Source: Cerasicoccus sp. TK19100 (GTDB taxonomy: Bacteria; Verrucomicrobiota; Verrucomicrobiia; Opitutales; Cerasicoccaceae). Taken from it: DNA of 64,000 nucleotides. Below the pieces are notes generated by a model, which saw nothing but the letters and a program-made list of their open reading frames with translations, ran no database searches and had not been told where the DNA came from. Shown here in pieces: positions 63,077 through 64,000 of the stretch. The stretch is from assembly GCF_027257155.1 (NCBI RefSeq), contig NZ_JAPWDU010000007.1:216736-280735 (forward strand). The letters are read 5' to 3'. Made by a program: the position numbers and the translations under genes. How positions within the stretch are numbered: position 1 is the first letter of the stretch; each line of letters starts with the position of its first letter.

Positions 63077-63370
63077 ATGAGTACACCAGAAAATCTCGTT
63101 TTTGAAGTGGAGGGCGTCACGCCCGCCGAAGTTACAGTAAAGCCCGGCAAGTGCGAGCTCCTGCTCAAGCACGACGAAGGTAGCCTCACGGTTACCCTGG
63201 AAAATTTCGTTCCGCTCAAGCGGATTATCGACATCGTGCAGGGCTTCGAAAAGCTTACGATCATCGACCAACACTCCGCCGATAATCCCGTCGAGGAAGG
63301 CCGCTTCCTGGTCCGCGCCCACCGCGGCGGTGAGGTGATTAAAGGCTTCTGCGACGGCTTCCAGGGCTAG
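63077..63370 (+). CDS. Hypothetical protein, 97 residues
   Basis: Small protein (LVFEVEGVTPAEVTVKPGKCELLLKHDEGSLTVTLENFVPLKRIIDIVQGFEKL...) with a probable beta-rich fold. It begins 5 bases after the SafE-like gene stop and ends 4 bases before the next gene, so the three form one operon. The longer frame from 62984 runs into the upstream gene and is rejected. No known family. Confidence 0.65.
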   Translation: MSTPENLVFEVEGVTPAEVTVKPGKCELLLKHDEGSLTVTLENFVPLKRIIDIVQGFEKLTIIDQHSADNPVEEGRFLVRAHRGGEVIKGFCDGFQG

Positions 63371-63374
63371 GACA

Positions 63375-63809
63375 ATGGAGTTTAATACCGAAGTCAGCGA
63401 ACAGAACAACCCGACGGGTGAGCAGATCATCGCGGGCCTGGACTCCATCGATGGCCAAAGTAATTCCTTCGCGATACTGGCGCTGAGGGATCAGGTTTAC
63501 GTGCAAACAATGGGCAACCCCCAGGAAGGCTTCGTTCTGGAATACCGCAACGGTTCCGAAGAGGAACATTACCAGACGAACGATTCCGAGATTCCGCTGG
63601 ATCGCATCAAAGAGGTATTTCTCGCTTTTGCCGAGGGCGATGTAGGTTGGTTCGATACGTTCGCGTGGGAGCCCATGTTCGCTGGCCAGACCGGCGTTCA
63701 AGCAGTGCTGGATGAAGAGGCACCCAAGAAATCCGGATGCATGACGGCGATTATTTTTCTGCTGGTTCCGTTGGTGAGCCTGGCCGGGTATTTGACAGTT
63801 TGCCCATAG
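63375..63809 (+). CDS. Hypothetical protein with C-terminal membrane helix
   Basis: A 144-residue protein; residues 1-115 are soluble and acidic (EQNNPTGEQIIAGLDSIDGQSNSFAILALRDQ ... LDRIKEVFLAFAEGDVGWFDTFAWEP) and 122-141 form a membrane helix (MTAIIFLLVPLVSLAGYLTV). Tail-anchored topology is plausible. The last five codons already belong to the first unit of the 23-bp tandem repeat downstream. No family recognised. Confidence 0.65.
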   Translation: MEFNTEVSEQNNPTGEQIIAGLDSIDGQSNSFAILALRDQVYVQTMGNPQEGFVLEYRNGSEEEHYQTNDSEIPLDRIKEVFLAFAEGDVGWFDTFAWEPMFAGQTGVQAVLDEEAPKKSGCMTAIIFLLVPLVSLAGYLTVCP

Positions 63810-63910
63810 GTTTCGTGCCAGTTTGCCCGTAGGTTTCGTGACGCGAAAGGTAGAGGTTTCGTGTCAGTTTGCCTATAGGCTTCGCAGCAGTTTGCCCATA
63901 GGTTTCGTGG
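63796..63910. repeat. Tandem array of five 23-bp units
   Basis: Units start at 63796, 63819, 63842, 63865 and 63888, each 23 bases. The consensus is CAGTTTGCCCATAGGTTTCG plus three bases; the third unit is the most diverged. A final CACGAAAC follows, making TTTCGTGGCACGAAA a dyad. It begins inside the end of the preceding gene and fills the spacer; 63911-64000 holds no gene that I can support. Confidence 0.85.
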
Positions 63911-64000
63911 CACGAAACACCTTGTGTATTGTCAGCGAAGTTTTCGTCATAAATTGCTTGTACAATTTTTGTCCTTATTCATACTGGTTGAATGGGAAAA

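Noticed and set aside
63796..63910. Possible CRISPR array
   Set aside because: Units of 23 bp follow one another without unique spacers, so it is a plain tandem repeat; no cas genes are present.
1..64000. tRNA or rRNA genes, prophage or insertion-sequence transposases
   Set aside because: None recognised by eye on either strand; a covariance search could still find a tRNA in a spacer.

Overview
The window reads as the chromosome of a Gram-negative bacterium, most plausibly a verrucomicrobium of the Opitutae type. Pointers are a DUF4838 protein, an EpsI-type exosortase-associated protein, a secreted SMP-30-like protein, frequent GTG/TTG starts with weak Shine-Dalgarno sequences, and marine-style sulfotransferases in a glycan locus. 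The phylum is an inference; no rRNA or tRNA gene was seen.

Layout. 1-4260: end of a sugar-type MFS transporter, a UDP-glucose dehydrogenase and glmS, which supply UDP-GlcA and GlcN-6-P. 4354-10703: inner-core LPS precursors (hldD, gmhA, heptose-7-P kinase, kdsA, kdsD) with a UDP-GlcA 4-epimerase-like gene inside, and a GbsR/MarR-type regulator with a perfect operator-like palindrome. 10728-29736: a lower-GC glycan island with an O-antigen ligase/polymerase, flippase, Wzy-like polymerase, nine glycosyltransferases, two sulfotransferases, an acyltransferase carrying a G10 tract, hexapeptide acyltransferases and one decayed gene. 29733-35544: a DUF4838 secreted protein, a WecA-type transferase fused to a CapD-like N-terminal module, and a UDP-HexNAc dehydrogenase.

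35578-47093 is the most interesting part. A Pgl/bacillosamine-like set (PglC-, PglD-, PglE- and PglF-like genes, in two blocks) surrounds an acyl module of ACP, AMP ligase, iron alcohol dehydrogenase, LuxE-LuxC fusion and hexapeptide acyltransferase. As I recall it, this matches the gene order of rfbK-L-M-N-O of Vibrio cholerae O1, proposed to make the 3-deoxy-tetronyl group carried by perosamine. A VOC-fold gene is added here. The inferred job is to reduce a carboxylic acid (perhaps malate) to a hydroxy acid, load it on the ACP and N-acylate a 4-amino sugar.

47148-53335: an orphan histidine kinase, galE, UDP-xylose synthase, a small membrane protein, a lipoprotein and a DsbD-like reductase. 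53336-56672: a possible small RNA, then rplI, rplS, trmD and rpsP on the minus strand. rimM is missing from its usual place, which is taken by a zinc-ribbon gene flanked by inverted repeats. 56796-64000: housekeeping genes (cupin, pdxH, kup, SMP-30, fur-like, SafE-like) interrupted by three large palindromic repeat elements and closed by a 23-bp tandem repeat array.
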